From Phocaeicola barnesiae DSM 18169 = JCM 13652 (GTDB lineage Bacteria > Bacteroidota > Bacteroidia > Bacteroidales > Bacteroidaceae), in assembly GCF_000374585.1 (NCBI RefSeq), contig NZ_KB894643.1, positions 150,773 through 214,772 on the forward strand: a stretch of DNA of 64,000 nt, written 5' to 3'. The notes under the pieces were generated by a model. It made no database searches. It was not told the DNA's origin and was given only the letters and a program-made list of their open reading frames with translations. Position 1 is the first letter of the stretch. Each line of letters starts with the position of its first letter. The position numbers and the translations under genes are program-made. Below, piece after piece: positions 52,903 through 63,600 of the stretch.

Positions 52903-54159
52903 ATGGGACTCATCATACCATTACTTATTTCAATGGCGTTTTCCGCTTTCTTCTCAGGAATGGAAATCGCCTTTGTCTCGTCCAGCAAGTTACGGTTCGA
53001 AATGGAAAAGGGGAACGATATGACTACCCGGATTTTATCCGTTTTCTATCATAACCCCAATAATTTCATCTCCACCATGCTGGTAGGAAACAACATTGCA
53101 CTGGTTATTTACGGTATCTTCATGGCACAGATTATCCAGGACCATCTCCTGGCAGGAATCATCTCCAACGAAGCAAGCCTGGTCATTATCCAGACAATCA
53201 TCTCCACACTCATCATCTTGGTGACAGGAGAATTCCTCCCGAAGATGCTGTTTAAAATCAATCCGAACGTAACACTCCGTCTGTTTGCCATACCGACTTA
53301 CATCTGCTACGTAGTACTTTACCCCATCAGCCGGTTTGCCTCCACACTTTCGGCAGGCCTCCTTTATCTGACAGGGACACGCATCAATAAAGAAGATACC
53401 GACAAGGCATTTACTAAAGTAGATTTAGACTATTTCATCCAAAGCAGCATCGAAGAGTCCGGCAACCAAAAAGAAATCGACACCGAAGTAAAGATATTCC
53501 AGAATGCGTTGGATTTTTCTACCATCAAAATCAGGGACTGCATGATTCCACGTACAGAAATTATCGCAGTAGACCAGGAAGCCAGTCTGGAGGAACTGAA
53601 AGAAACCTTTATAGAAAACGGAGTCAGCAAAATCATCGTATACAAAGATGACATTGACAATATCATCGGGTATATCCATTCTTCTGAAATGTTTAAGGGT
53701 ATCAACGATTGGAGAAAAAATATCCGGACGATTCCTATCGTACCGGAAACAATGAGCGCACATAAACTGATGAAACTTTTCATGCAGCAAAAACGCTCTT
53801 TGGCCATCGTGGTAGATGAATTCGGAGGAACTGCCGGTATTGTAGCCTTAGAGGACCTTGTCGAAGAAATCCTGGGTGACATAGAAGACGAACATGACAC
53901 CAACTCTACCATTGCCAAAGCCATCGGAGAAAATGAATATATTCTATCAGGCCGACTGGAAATTGAAAAAGCCAACGAGGAATTCGGTCTGAATCTACCT
54001 GAAAAAGACGACTATCAGACTATCGGAGGATTGATTCTTCATGAATACCAAAGCTTCCCGAAAGTTCATGAAATTATTACAGTGGGGAACTTCCAATTCA
54101 AAATAATTAAGGTTACTGCCACTAAAATTGAACTTGTGAAGCTGAAAGTACAGAAATAA
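52903..54159 (+). CDS. CNNM/CorC-type transporter-associated protein (HlyC/CorC family)
   Basis: This 418-residue membrane protein has an N-terminal DUF21/CNNM domain with about four helices (ISMAFSAFFSGMEIAFVSS start), two CBS domains (about 200-325, MIPRTEIIAVD and AIVVDEFGGTAGIVALEDLV) and a C-terminal CorC/HlyC domain (YQTIGGLILHE). Members transport or regulate Mg2+ or other divalent cations. Despite the name, no haemolysin activity is implied. It follows lptC and precedes the PpiD-like gene. Confidence 0.9.
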   Translation: MGLIIPLLISMAFSAFFSGMEIAFVSSSKLRFEMEKGNDMTTRILSVFYHNPNNFISTMLVGNNIALVIYGIFMAQIIQDHLLAGIISNEASLVIIQTIISTLIILVTGEFLPKMLFKINPNVTLRLFAIPTYICYVVLYPISRFASTLSAGLLYLTGTRINKEDTDKAFTKVDLDYFIQSSIEESGNQKEIDTEVKIFQNALDFSTIKIRDCMIPRTEIIAVDQEASLEELKETFIENGVSKIIVYKDDIDNIIGYIHSSEMFKGINDWRKNIRTIPIVPETMSAHKLMKLFMQQKRSLAIVVDEFGGTAGIVALEDLVEEILGDIEDEHDTNSTIAKAIGENEYILSGRLEIEKANEEFGLNLPEKDDYQTIGGLILHEYQSFPKVHEIITVGNFQFKIIKVTATKIELVKLKVQK

Positions 54160-54265
54160 TCGTTTTTTTTAACCCAAAAATAGCGACGAAAAAGCATTTT
54201 TTGTATCTTCGTGCGCTAATTATGAAGAGATAAAAAAACAATAAACAAAAAATAATCACATCTAA

Positions 54266-56401
54266 ATGGCAACTTTACAAACAATTCGAAGCAAAGGACC
54301 TTTATTGGTCATTGTAATCGGTCTTGCCCTTTTTGCCTTTATTGCAGGTGATGCCTGGAAAATCCTCCAGCCTCATCAGGGAAAACAAGACGTTGGAGAG
54401 GTGAATGGAAAAGAACTTTCCGCACAGGATTTTCAGAAAATGGTAGATGAATACAGCGAAGTCATCAAAATGACTAACGGACTGAATTCGTTGACAGATG
54501 AACAACTTACCAACATCAAAGACCAGGTATGGCAGTCTTACGTCAACAACCAGTTGATTGCTGCAGAAGCAGAAAAACTGGGTCTGACTGTAACAGACGC
54601 AGAAATCAAGGCTATCATCGACCAAGGTACACACCCGTTGCTGATGCAGACTCCTTTCCGCAACCCGCAAACAGGTGCTTTCGACAAGGATATGCTGAAA
54701 AAGTTCCTGGTAGACTATGCTAACCTGAACAACTCTCAAATGCCGGCACAGTATGTAGAATACTATCAGAAAATGGGTAATCTGTGGAATTTCATCGAAA
54801 AGACACTGAGAGAATCTACTTTGGCAGAAAAATATCAGAATCTGATTTCCAAATCTCTGATTTCGAATCCTGTATCTGCAGAAGATGCATTTAAGGGACG
54901 TACCGAGCAAAGCGATTTGTTAGTAGCTGGCGTACCTTATACAGCTATCAGCGACTCTACAATCCAGGTCAGCGATGCAGAAGTCAAGGATTTGTACAAC
55001 CAGAAAAAAGAACAGTTCAAACAGCTGGTAGAAACTCGTGATATCCGTTACATCGACATTAAAGTCGTACCTTCAGACGCCGATAGAAAAGCCGTTCAGG
55101 AAGAGGTAACAGAATACAGCAACCAGTTGGCAAACACTACTGCTGATTATGCCGCTTTCGTACGCACCACTGGTTCAGCTGTATCATATTCAGATGTTCC
55201 GGTCAGCAAAAACGTATTACCGAGCGATGTAGCTGCCCGTCTGGATTCTACAGCCATCAATGAAATTTATGGTCCGTATTACAATCAGGCAGACGACTCT
55301 TACAATGCGTTCAAGATTATCGCTAAAGTAACTGCCCCAGATTCTATCCAGTTCCGTCAGATTCAGGTCTATGCTGAAGACGAAGCCAAGACCAAGACTT
55401 TGGCTGACAGTATCTACACTGCGCTGAAAGACGGAGCCGATTTCGCGGAACTGGCCAAGAAGTACGGTCAGACCGGTGAAGCAACCTGGGTAAGTGCCAG
55501 AAGCTGGGAAGGAGCAGAACTGGATGCTGAAAACAGTAAGTTCATCAATGCCTTGATTGACCAACCGGTTAAGGACATTACCAACCTGCAGATTGGACAG
55601 GCGAACCTGATTCTGCAAGTAATGGACAAGAAGGCTAACCAGAACAAATACAAAGTAGCTATCGTGAAACGTCCGGTAGAGTTCAGCAAGGAAACTTACA
55701 ACGATGCCTACAACAAGTTCAGCCAGTTTGTTGCACAGAACACTACCATCGCAGATATGGAAAAGAACGCTGAAGAAAATGGATACTCCTTGATTCCGCG
55801 TACCGATTTCTCCAGTGCAGAACATTATGTAGGTGGTGTAAAATCTACCCGCGAAGCTTTAAAATGGGTATTCGCCGCTAAACCAGGAGAAGTTTCTCCG
55901 TTGTACGAATGCGGTGAAAACGACCACCTGATGGTTGTAGCACTCGACAAGATTCATCAGGCAGGATATCGTGACATCAATTCTGTAGCAGACATGCTCC
56001 GTACAGAAATCCGTCGCGACAAGAAAGCTGAACAGCTGATGACACAGATGAAGGGATTCAACTCTCTGGCACAGGTGAAAGCAATGAACGGTGCTGTCAG
56101 TGATACCGTAAAACATGTAACTTTCTCTGCACCTGCTTACATTTCTGTAGCTAGAGCCAGCGAACCGGTTATCGGTGCCTACGCTGCCAAGACTGCAGTC
56201 AATCAGGTAAGTGCTCCGATTAAGGGTAATGCAGGAGTTTACATGATTCAGGTTCTTCAAAAAGACAAGACCGCTGAAACATACGATGCTAAAAAAGAAG
56301 AAACAACATTATCGAATATGGCCGCACGCATGAGCAGCCAGTTCATCAATGATTTGTATCAGAGAGCCAATGTCGTAGACGAACGCTATCTGTTCTTCTA
56401 A
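54266..56401 (+). CDS. PpiD/SurA-like periplasmic peptidyl-prolyl isomerase
   Basis: This 711-residue protein has one N-terminal transmembrane helix (LLVIVIGLALFAFIAGDAW) and a SurA_N-like chaperone segment (VGEVNGKELSAQDFQKMVDE). A parvulin domain near residues 350-420 contains SIQFRQIQVYAEDEAKT and DGADFAELAKKYGQTGEATW. This is the PpiD layout: an inner-membrane chaperone near the Sec channel that helps emerging envelope proteins fold. A TATCTTCG near-consensus box at 54204 lies upstream. It ends with a strong hairpin. Confidence 0.9.
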   Translation: MATLQTIRSKGPLLVIVIGLALFAFIAGDAWKILQPHQGKQDVGEVNGKELSAQDFQKMVDEYSEVIKMTNGLNSLTDEQLTNIKDQVWQSYVNNQLIAAEAEKLGLTVTDAEIKAIIDQGTHPLLMQTPFRNPQTGAFDKDMLKKFLVDYANLNNSQMPAQYVEYYQKMGNLWNFIEKTLRESTLAEKYQNLISKSLISNPVSAEDAFKGRTEQSDLLVAGVPYTAISDSTIQVSDAEVKDLYNQKKEQFKQLVETRDIRYIDIKVVPSDADRKAVQEEVTEYSNQLANTTADYAAFVRTTGSAVSYSDVPVSKNVLPSDVAARLDSTAINEIYGPYYNQADDSYNAFKIIAKVTAPDSIQFRQIQVYAEDEAKTKTLADSIYTALKDGADFAELAKKYGQTGEATWVSARSWEGAELDAENSKFINALIDQPVKDITNLQIGQANLILQVMDKKANQNKYKVAIVKRPVEFSKETYNDAYNKFSQFVAQNTTIADMEKNAEENGYSLIPRTDFSSAEHYVGGVKSTREALKWVFAAKPGEVSPLYECGENDHLMVVALDKIHQAGYRDINSVADMLRTEIRRDKKAEQLMTQMKGFNSLAQVKAMNGAVSDTVKHVTFSAPAYISVARASEPVIGAYAAKTAVNQVSAPIKGNAGVYMIQVLQKDKTAETYDAKKEETTLSNMAARMSSQFINDLYQRANVVDERYLFF

Positions 56402-56448
56402 TCATTAAGCGACACCTGTTTATCTGAACAGATTATATAGCAATGTTT

Positions 56449-56497
56449 AGTCAGGCCGTCTTGAAAGCTTATGCCATCAAGACGGCCTGACTTCATT
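56449..56497 (+). terminator. Terminator after the PpiD-like gene
   Basis: A perfect 15-bp GC-rich stem (56449-56463 with 56478-56492) with a 14-base loop; the T-tract after it is weak (TTC ATT). Confidence 0.75.
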
Positions 56498-56552
56498 AAT
56501 AGCTGCCCAAGTTGATATTCCATATCTGATATATACCACAAAAACATACAAT

Positions 56553-58037
56553 ATGAAAAAGATATTTAACCTTAAACTATTTGTCATAATCTGCTGTTTA
56601 AGTCTATTCAACAGTTGTACAGAAGAAAAAGCAGAGAACGGAAGAATAACAACCGATGAACAATACCATGCCAATATTTTCGCCGGAACATCATTAGAAA
56701 CTTTTTATTATTGGAACAAGGATATATCAAACGATCTGCTAAGACTGAATCCGGAAACAAACACAGACCCCATCACAACTGTCAATGAAATCCGTTACCA
56801 TGAAGGAGATACAGAAATAGACAGATGGACCATGCTGACTGATGACTTTGAAAGTTTCAACAGCAGCCTGGAAGGTGTCTATACTACATATGGTTATCAA
56901 CCTATAACTTATCTGCTGGATGAAAGTACAGGGCAATGTGTTTCGGCCGTGGCTTATGTATATCAAAACAGTCCTGCAGAAAAAGCAGGCTTAAAGAGAG
57001 GTGACATCATCTATGAAATTGACGGAAAGCCATTGACTGTAAACAATTATACAGACTTATTCTATTCTTCTCAAATCACACTTTCACTAGCTGCTTACGA
57101 TGCAACAATCAACACAATTGTGCCAACAGAACAGACGGTTACAATGCAAGCTGTTGAAATGTATGAAAATCCTATTTTATGTTACAAAACCATTGATTTA
57201 GATAACGGGAATAAAATTGGCTATCTGGCCTATAGCAGTTTCGATTTAAATTCAATACCCGAACTGATTGAGATCTGCAAAGATTTTAAGGCAAAAGGAG
57301 TCAAGAAGCTTGTATTAGATTTACGTTATAATGGTGGCGGTTATGTTATCACAGAAAATGTACTGGCCTCTATGTTTGCCCCACAAGACGTAGTTGACTC
57401 CAAAGCAATATTTGAAAAAGAAGACTACAATGAGCTACTGACCGCATCCGGGTGGAGCAGTGTCACCCGTTTTACCACTACCTTCAATTATGAATCGGTA
57501 GGGCTAAACGTCAGCACTGAGGGAGCAAATATCGGTTTAGAACACATTTATGCCCTCATAGGCCCTAATACAGCCTCAGCTTCCGAAGCTTTGATAGGAG
57601 GCCTGATGCCATATATGCCTATCACACTGATAGGTGAACAATCGCATGGCAAATATTGTACAGGTATACCTCTATCCAGCAAAGAACTTTATGATATGAT
57701 GGAAGAAGTTACTCCAACTGCAATCAAGAACTGGGGAATTTATGTCATGATAAGCATCTACATGAACAGCGAAAATGAAACCCCTTGTATGCCTAACGGA
57801 CTGACACCAGATATTAAAGCCACTGACGACCCCATGCAGCCCGTACAACTGGGAGATGAAAATGAGGCATTGCTCCGTGTCGCATTGGAAAAAGAAGGGA
57901 AACAATATCCCGAAACAAATGCACTTTCACGAAGCATAATACCTTGGCAAAAGGTGAAAGGACAGCCGCAAAAAGCGAACTTCGGCAAACGCATTCTTTT
58001 ACCTGCCGCCGACAGACCTATAACTTTCAAGAAATAA
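56553..58037 (+). CDS. S41 family peptidase lipoprotein with PDZ domain
   Basis: This 494-residue lipoprotein has a signal (IICCLSLFNSC, Cys22). An N-terminal region with YHANIFAGTSLETFYYWNKD is followed by a PDZ-like domain (VAYVYQNSPAEKAGLKRGDI) and the S41 core: VLDLRYNGGGYV, the Ser motif GPNTASASEALIGGL and the Lys motif IGEQSHGKYCTG. The catalytic residues appear intact. It differs from the CtpA-like enzyme at 5718 and is probably on the outer membrane or periplasmic face. The substrate is unknown. Confidence 0.88.
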   Translation: MKKIFNLKLFVIICCLSLFNSCTEEKAENGRITTDEQYHANIFAGTSLETFYYWNKDISNDLLRLNPETNTDPITTVNEIRYHEGDTEIDRWTMLTDDFESFNSSLEGVYTTYGYQPITYLLDESTGQCVSAVAYVYQNSPAEKAGLKRGDIIYEIDGKPLTVNNYTDLFYSSQITLSLAAYDATINTIVPTEQTVTMQAVEMYENPILCYKTIDLDNGNKIGYLAYSSFDLNSIPELIEICKDFKAKGVKKLVLDLRYNGGGYVITENVLASMFAPQDVVDSKAIFEKEDYNELLTASGWSSVTRFTTTFNYESVGLNVSTEGANIGLEHIYALIGPNTASASEALIGGLMPYMPITLIGEQSHGKYCTGIPLSSKELYDMMEEVTPTAIKNWGIYVMISIYMNSENETPCMPNGLTPDIKATDDPMQPVQLGDENEALLRVALEKEGKQYPETNALSRSIIPWQKVKGQPQKANFGKRILLPAADRPITFKK

Positions 58038-58052
58038 AGCTGAAATAGCCGA

Positions 58053-58096
58053 AAAAGCCTGTACGTACACCTCATCCTTTATACGTACAGGCTTTT
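58053..58096. terminator. Bidirectional terminator between convergent genes
   Basis: A perfect 15-bp stem (58053-58067 with 58082-58096) begins with A4 and ends with T4, serving both the S41 gene and the opposing ATP-grasp-like gene. Confidence 0.92.
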
Positions 58097-58097
58097 C

Positions 58098-59285
58098 CTA
58101 TCTCCCTTCCCCATTTTCCACTTCGACATAAGCCTGATAACGGGTTTCAGATACTACTGGAGTAAGCGAAAGGTATCCCTGAAGAATACGGCCCTCATCA
58201 GAAACCGACAAGGGAGATTCGGCCATAAGCCTGTGATGTTTCTCGATAGCTTCCCCATCAGCCTGAAAATGTTCGACCACGTATTTTCCTGAAGAAGAAG
58301 GAGCCACATAACGGTCGAAAAACAACCGCGATACGACTCCCATATTCATCCGGAGATTGATTTCTACACAAGGATGTATCACATATTTTCCAGCTTCATG
58401 ACAAATCATCATATCTACGCCCAGATAACCGGTATAATCCCCTCCCAATAAAGCACGAAGACAAGAAAGCAAGCGTCCCTTCACCGCGTGCAATGTCTCC
58501 CAAGGAACATACTCGGACAAACGCTTTTCTATCACTGAATCCGGCAATAGCAGATTCAATTTATAATTTCCATGGGAATCCGTTTCAAACAGGGAATATC
58601 CCGCAAAAGAGACACCGGCAATCCCGTCAGCATAAAATTCCATGGCGAAATCGCAGACCTTCTGATACAAGGGTTCTCCCATGATTCCTCCTTGCGTCCG
58701 GATGATACGGGCCACCCAACCTTCTACATTCTCACTCCAGCTGTCCGGAGATATGCGGAGAAGTCCTCTCCCACTCCCCGACCAGGGCGATTTCAAGATC
58801 GTCTCGCCGGCATCTTCCATGAAATTCCTGACGTCGTCTATCGTCAGGCATTCTACAGCCTTCCCGCAAATGCCATCCATGTCACCGAATTGTTTCAGGA
58901 CTTCTACACAACGCTGTCTTCCGGAAAGAAAACGTATCCGCCTCAGTTCCGTCTCATCCGGACAACGCTCTGCAGGCACCCCTTCGCTCCGCAAGCGATT
59001 CACCAAAGCAGGGTCCCATCCCCACGGGGAAATAGACGTTCCTTCCCAGGTCGTCGCGGTCACACCCTCAGGATGTACCCCCATCGAGATACATTCCGCC
59101 AGAAAAGAAGCAGAAAGACACTCGTCGGCCACCTTCACCCCACTCCCCTTCTCGGCATACCACAAGGGCAGGTAAGACAAATCCTGTCCCATTCGGATTA
59201 TTTCGCGGGGAGGACGATAATAAGGTGTAAAATTAGCCAAAGCCATGTCATGCTCCGGGTTAAACAAATAAAGCCAGCCATTCAT
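58098..59285 (-). CDS. Orphan ATP-grasp-like protein
   Basis: This 395-residue cytoplasmic protein begins MNGWLYLFNPEHDMALAN, a start I recognise as conserved among Bacteroidales. It has ATP-grasp-like elements: TILKSPWSGSGRGLLRIS as a nucleotide-binding loop, YADGIAGVSFAGYSLF, and the metal-binding strand HPCVEINLRMNMGVV (Glu/Asn). It should ligate an amine to a carboxylate, but the substrate is unknown and no pathway neighbour is present. It is monocistronic and converges on the S41 gene. Confidence 0.65.
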   Translation of the reverse strand: MNGWLYLFNPEHDMALANFTPYYRPPREIIRMGQDLSYLPLWYAEKGSGVKVADECLSASFLAECISMGVHPEGVTATTWEGTSISPWGWDPALVNRLRSEGVPAERCPDETELRRIRFLSGRQRCVEVLKQFGDMDGICGKAVECLTIDDVRNFMEDAGETILKSPWSGSGRGLLRISPDSWSENVEGWVARIIRTQGGIMGEPLYQKVCDFAMEFYADGIAGVSFAGYSLFETDSHGNYKLNLLLPDSVIEKRLSEYVPWETLHAVKGRLLSCLRALLGGDYTGYLGVDMMICHEAGKYVIHPCVEINLRMNMGVVSRLFFDRYVAPSSSGKYVVEHFQADGEAIEKHHRLMAESPLSVSDEGRILQGYLSLTPVVSETRYQAYVEVENGEGR

Positions 59286-59348
59286 ACAGATTGAGCTTTC
59301 AGATGAGACACAAAGTTACATGAAAAATTTAAATTTTGACAACTCCAG

Positions 59349-59379
59349 TTTGCAATATCATGAAGTATTCTTATCTTTG
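59349..59379 (+). promoter_or_regulatory. Promoter of the AAA-type ATPase gene (and perhaps nifJ)
   Basis: TTTG (59349-59352), 19 bp, TATCTTTG (59372-59379): an exact consensus match, 20 bp before the start codon. Confidence 0.85.
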
Positions 59380-59399
59380 CAGGGTAGAAACAGAAATTC

Positions 59400-60578
59400 A
59401 TGGAAGCCTTTTATAGAACACACAGCTACTTGGTAGAGCATACCAGCGCCCCGGTACGCCGCGATTTGATGGACGAAATAGACTGGAATGCCAGACTAAT
59501 CGGAATCAAAGGGACACGTGGAGTGGGAAAAACCACATTCCTGCTACAATATGCCAAAGAAAAATTCGGATTAGACCGTTCCTGCCTGTTCATCAACATG
59601 AATAATTTCTATTTCTCAGAAGTCAGCCTGGTAGAATTTGCCGGAGAATTCGTAAAACGAGGAGGAAAGGTACTTCTCATCGACCAGGTATTCAAGTTAC
59701 AAGACTGGAGCAAGGCGCTCCGTACCTGCTACGAGAAATACCCGAATCTGAAAATCATCTTTTCCGGGTCTTCCGTCATGCGTCTGAAAGAAGAAAACCC
59801 AGAGCTGAACGGCATCGTACAGTCCTACAACCTGCGAGGCTTCTCTTTCCGCGAGTTTCTGAACCTACAGACCGGCAACCATTTCACCCCTTATACCCTG
59901 GAAGATATCCTGCAGAACCACGAACACATCGCGAAGACGATTCTTCCACACATCAACCCGCTCAACTACCTGCAAGACTATATTCACCATGGTTTCTACC
60001 CGTTTTTCCTCGAAAAGCGGAACTTCTCAGAGAACCTGCTGAAAACCATGAACATGATGATCGAGGTTGATATCCTTTTAATCAAACAAATTGAGCTGAA
60101 ATATCTTTCAAAGATAAAAAAATTACTATATTTGTTGGCGGTTGACGGCCCCGGAGCTCCTAACGTAAGTCAGCTGGCGACCGAGATACAGACATCACGT
60201 GCCACCGTAATGAACTACATCAAATACCTGGCAGATGCAAGGCTTATCAATATGGTATATCCCAAGGGAGAAATGTTCCCGAAGAAACCGGCCAAGATAA
60301 TGATGCACAACACCAACCTGATGTACAGTATCTATCCGGTCAAGGTCGAAGAGCAGGACGTGCTGGAGACCTTTTTCGTCAATACCTTGTGGAAAGACCA
60401 CAAAGTGAACAAAGGCGACAAAGGGACCTCTTTCCTGGTGGACGAGAAACTGCACTTCCGGATTTGCAGTGAACACAGCAAGGTGAAAAGCAATCCGAAT
60501 GTATATTATGCCATGCACAAAATGGAAATGGGACACGGAAACCAGATACCTTTATGGCTGTTCGGTTTCCTGTATTGA
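59400..60578 (+). CDS. AAA/DUF4143-type P-loop ATPase with altered Walker B
   Basis: This 392-residue protein has Walker A GTRGVGKT at residues 38-45 and a Walker B segment KVLLIDQVFKLQDW in which the usual DE is D95-Q96. The sensor segment KIIFSGSSVMRL and a winged-helix part (ATEIQTSRATVMNYIKYLAD) follow. The C-terminal end resembles DUF4143, with HKVNKGDKGTSFLVDE. ATP would bind, but hydrolysis should be weak if the Gln is genuine. It lies 56 bp upstream of nifJ on the same strand. The function is unknown. Confidence 0.8.
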   Translation: MEAFYRTHSYLVEHTSAPVRRDLMDEIDWNARLIGIKGTRGVGKTTFLLQYAKEKFGLDRSCLFINMNNFYFSEVSLVEFAGEFVKRGGKVLLIDQVFKLQDWSKALRTCYEKYPNLKIIFSGSSVMRLKEENPELNGIVQSYNLRGFSFREFLNLQTGNHFTPYTLEDILQNHEHIAKTILPHINPLNYLQDYIHHGFYPFFLEKRNFSENLLKTMNMMIEVDILLIKQIELKYLSKIKKLLYLLAVDGPGAPNVSQLATEIQTSRATVMNYIKYLADARLINMVYPKGEMFPKKPAKIMMHNTNLMYSIYPVKVEEQDVLETFFVNTLWKDHKVNKGDKGTSFLVDEKLHFRICSEHSKVKSNPNVYYAMHKMEMGHGNQIPLWLFGFLY

Positions 60579-60634
60579 TACGAAAAAGATAACAGATTCT
60601 AATTTTATATTACCTAACATAATTGAGTAATTGT

Positions 60635-63600
60635 ATGACTAAACAAAAAAAATTCATCACTTGTGATGGTAACCAAGCTGCAGCACATATTTCTTATATG
60701 TTCTCGGAAGTTGCAGCTATCTACCCCATCACCCCGTCATCTACTATGGCTGAATATGTAGACGAATGGGCTGCCGCAGGTCGTAAGAACATCTTCGGCG
60801 AAACAGTTCTGGTTCAGGAAATGCAGTCTGAAGGTGGTGCTGCCGGTGCAGTACACGGTTCTCTTCAGGCTGGTGCTTTGACAACTACTTACACTGCTTC
60901 TCAGGGTCTTCTGCTGATGATTCCTAACATGTATAAGATTGCCGGTGAATTCTTGCCTTGCGTATTCCACGTATCAGCACGTACATTGGCTTCTCATGCT
61001 TTGTGTATCTTCGGCGACCACCAGGATGTCATGTCTACCCGTCAGACTGGTTTCGCGATGTTGTGCGAAGGTTCTGTACAGGAAGTTATGGATTTGGCCG
61101 GTGTGGCTCACTTGTCAACAATCAAGTCTCGTGTTCCGTTCGTAAACTTCTTCGACGGTTTCCGTACTTCTCACGAAATCCAGAAGATCGAAATGCTGGA
61201 AAACGAAGACCTCGCTCCGCTGGTAGACCAGAAAGCTTTGGCTGAATTCCGCGAACGTGCATTAAGCCCGAACAAACCGGTTGCACGCGGTATGGCTGAA
61301 AACCCTGACCACTTCTTCCAGCACAGAGAATCTTGCAATCCGTTCTATGAAGCAGTTCCTGCTATCGTAGAAGATTATATGAATGAAATCAACAAAATCA
61401 CCGGACGTCACTACGGTCTGTTCAACTACTACGGTGCCGAAGATGCAGAACGCGTCATCATCGCAATGGGTTCAGTAACAGAAGCTGCCCGCGAAGCTAT
61501 CGACCACCTGGTTGCTAACGGCGAAAAGGTAGGTTTGGTTTCTGTACACCTGTACCGTCCGTTCTCTGCTAAGCACTTCCTGGCTGCCGTGCCTAAGACT
61601 GCTAAGCGTATCGCCGTACTCGACCGTACCAAAGAACCGGGCGCTAACGGCGAACCGTTGTACTTGGATGTAAAAGACTGCTTCTACGGAACAGAAAACG
61701 CTCCGTTGATTGTAGGTGGACGTTACGGTCTGGGTTCTAAGGATACTACTCCGGCTCAGATTCTGGCCGTATATGAAAACCTGGCATTGCCGACTCCGAA
61801 AGACCACTTCACTATCGGTATCGTAGACGATGTAACATTCACTTCTCTGCCTCAGAAAGAAGAAATCGCTTTGGGCGGCGAAGGCATGTTCGAAGCTAAA
61901 TTCTACGGTCTGGGTGCCGACGGTACTGTAGGTGCCAACAAGAATTCAGTGAAGATTATCGGTGACAACACCAACAAATATTGCCAGGCTTACTTCTCTT
62001 ACGACTCTAAGAAATCAGGTGGTTTCACTTGTTCTCACCTGCGTTTCGGTGATCATCCGATCCGCTCTACTTACCTGGTAACTACTCCAAACTTCGTAGC
62101 TTGCCACGTACAGGCTTACCTGCACATGTACGATGTAACCCGTGGTCTGCGTAAGAACGGTACATTCTTGCTGAACACTATCTGGGAAGGCGAAGAACTG
62201 GCTAAGAACCTGCCGAACAAGGTTAAGAAATATTTCGCAGAAAACAACATCACTGTATACTACATCAACGCTACTAAGATTGCTCAGGAAATCGGTTTGG
62301 GCAACCGTACCAACACCATCCTCCAGTCTGCATTCTTCCGTATCACAGGCGTTATCCCTGTTGACCTGGCTGTAGAACAGATGAAGAAGTTCATCGTGAA
62401 GTCTTACGGTAAGAAGGGTGAAGACGTAGTTAACAAGAACTATGCTGCCGTTGACCGTGGTGGTGAATACAAACAGCTGACTGTTGACCCGGCTTGGGCT
62501 AACCTGGAAGTGGAAGGCGCTGCTGCCAACAACGATCCTGCATTCATCAACGAAGTAGTTCGTCCGATCAATGCACAGGACGGCGACTTGCTGCCGGTAT
62601 CAGCATTCAAGGGTATCGAAGACGGTACATGGCATCAGGGAACAGCTAAATACGAAAAACGTGGTGTAGCTGCTTTCGTTCCGGAATGGAATCCTGAAAC
62701 TTGTATCCAGTGTAACAAGTGTGCTTACGTTTGTCCTCACGCTGCTATCCGTCCGTTCGTACTGGATGCCAACGAACAGGCTGGTGCTAACTTCCCGACA
62801 TTGAAGGCTGTAGGTAAGCAGTTCGACGGTATGACATTCCGCGTACAGGTAGACGTTCTCGACTGTCTGGGTTGCGGTAACTGTGCCGATGTATGTCCGG
62901 GCAACCCGAAGAAGGGTGGCAAGGCTTTGACTATGAAGCCGCTTGAAACTCAGATGAGCGAAGCTGCCAACTGGGCTTACTGCGCTGAAAACGTGAAGAC
63001 AAAACAACACCTGGTAGATACCAAGGCTAACGTGAAGAACTCTCAGTTCGCTACTCCGTTGTTCGAGTTCTCTGGAGCTTGCTCTGGTTGTGGTGAAACT
63101 CCGTACGTAAAACTGATTTCTCAGTTGTTCGGTGACCGTGAAATGATTGCCAACGCTACCGGATGTTCTTCTATCTACTCTGGTTCTGTTCCTTCAACTC
63201 CGTATACAACCAACGAAAAGGGTCAGGGTCCGGCTTGGGCTAACTCATTGTTCGAAGACTTCTGCGAATTCGGTCTGGGTATGGAATTAGCCAACAAGAA
63301 ATTGCGTAACCGTCTGGAAGACGCCATGAAGACAGCTATCGCTGCCGAAGGTACTCCGGCTGAATACAAGGAAGCATTCCAGGAATGGATTGACGGCCGC
63401 AACGATGCAGACAAGAGCAAAGCTGCCGCTGAAAAGATTATTCCGTTGGTAGAAGCTGCAAAAGACAAGTGTGCCGCTTGCGCTACTATCGCCGAATTCA
63501 AAGACTATCTGGTAAAACGCTCTCAGTGGATTATCGGTGGTGACGGTGCTTCTTACGATATCGGTTACGGAGGTCTTGACCATGTAATCGCTTCTGGCGA

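Noticed and set aside
52903..54159. Haemolysin or virulence factor, as the HlyC/CorC family name suggests
   Set aside because: The layout is the CNNM/CorC divalent-cation family; the haemolysin label is historical.
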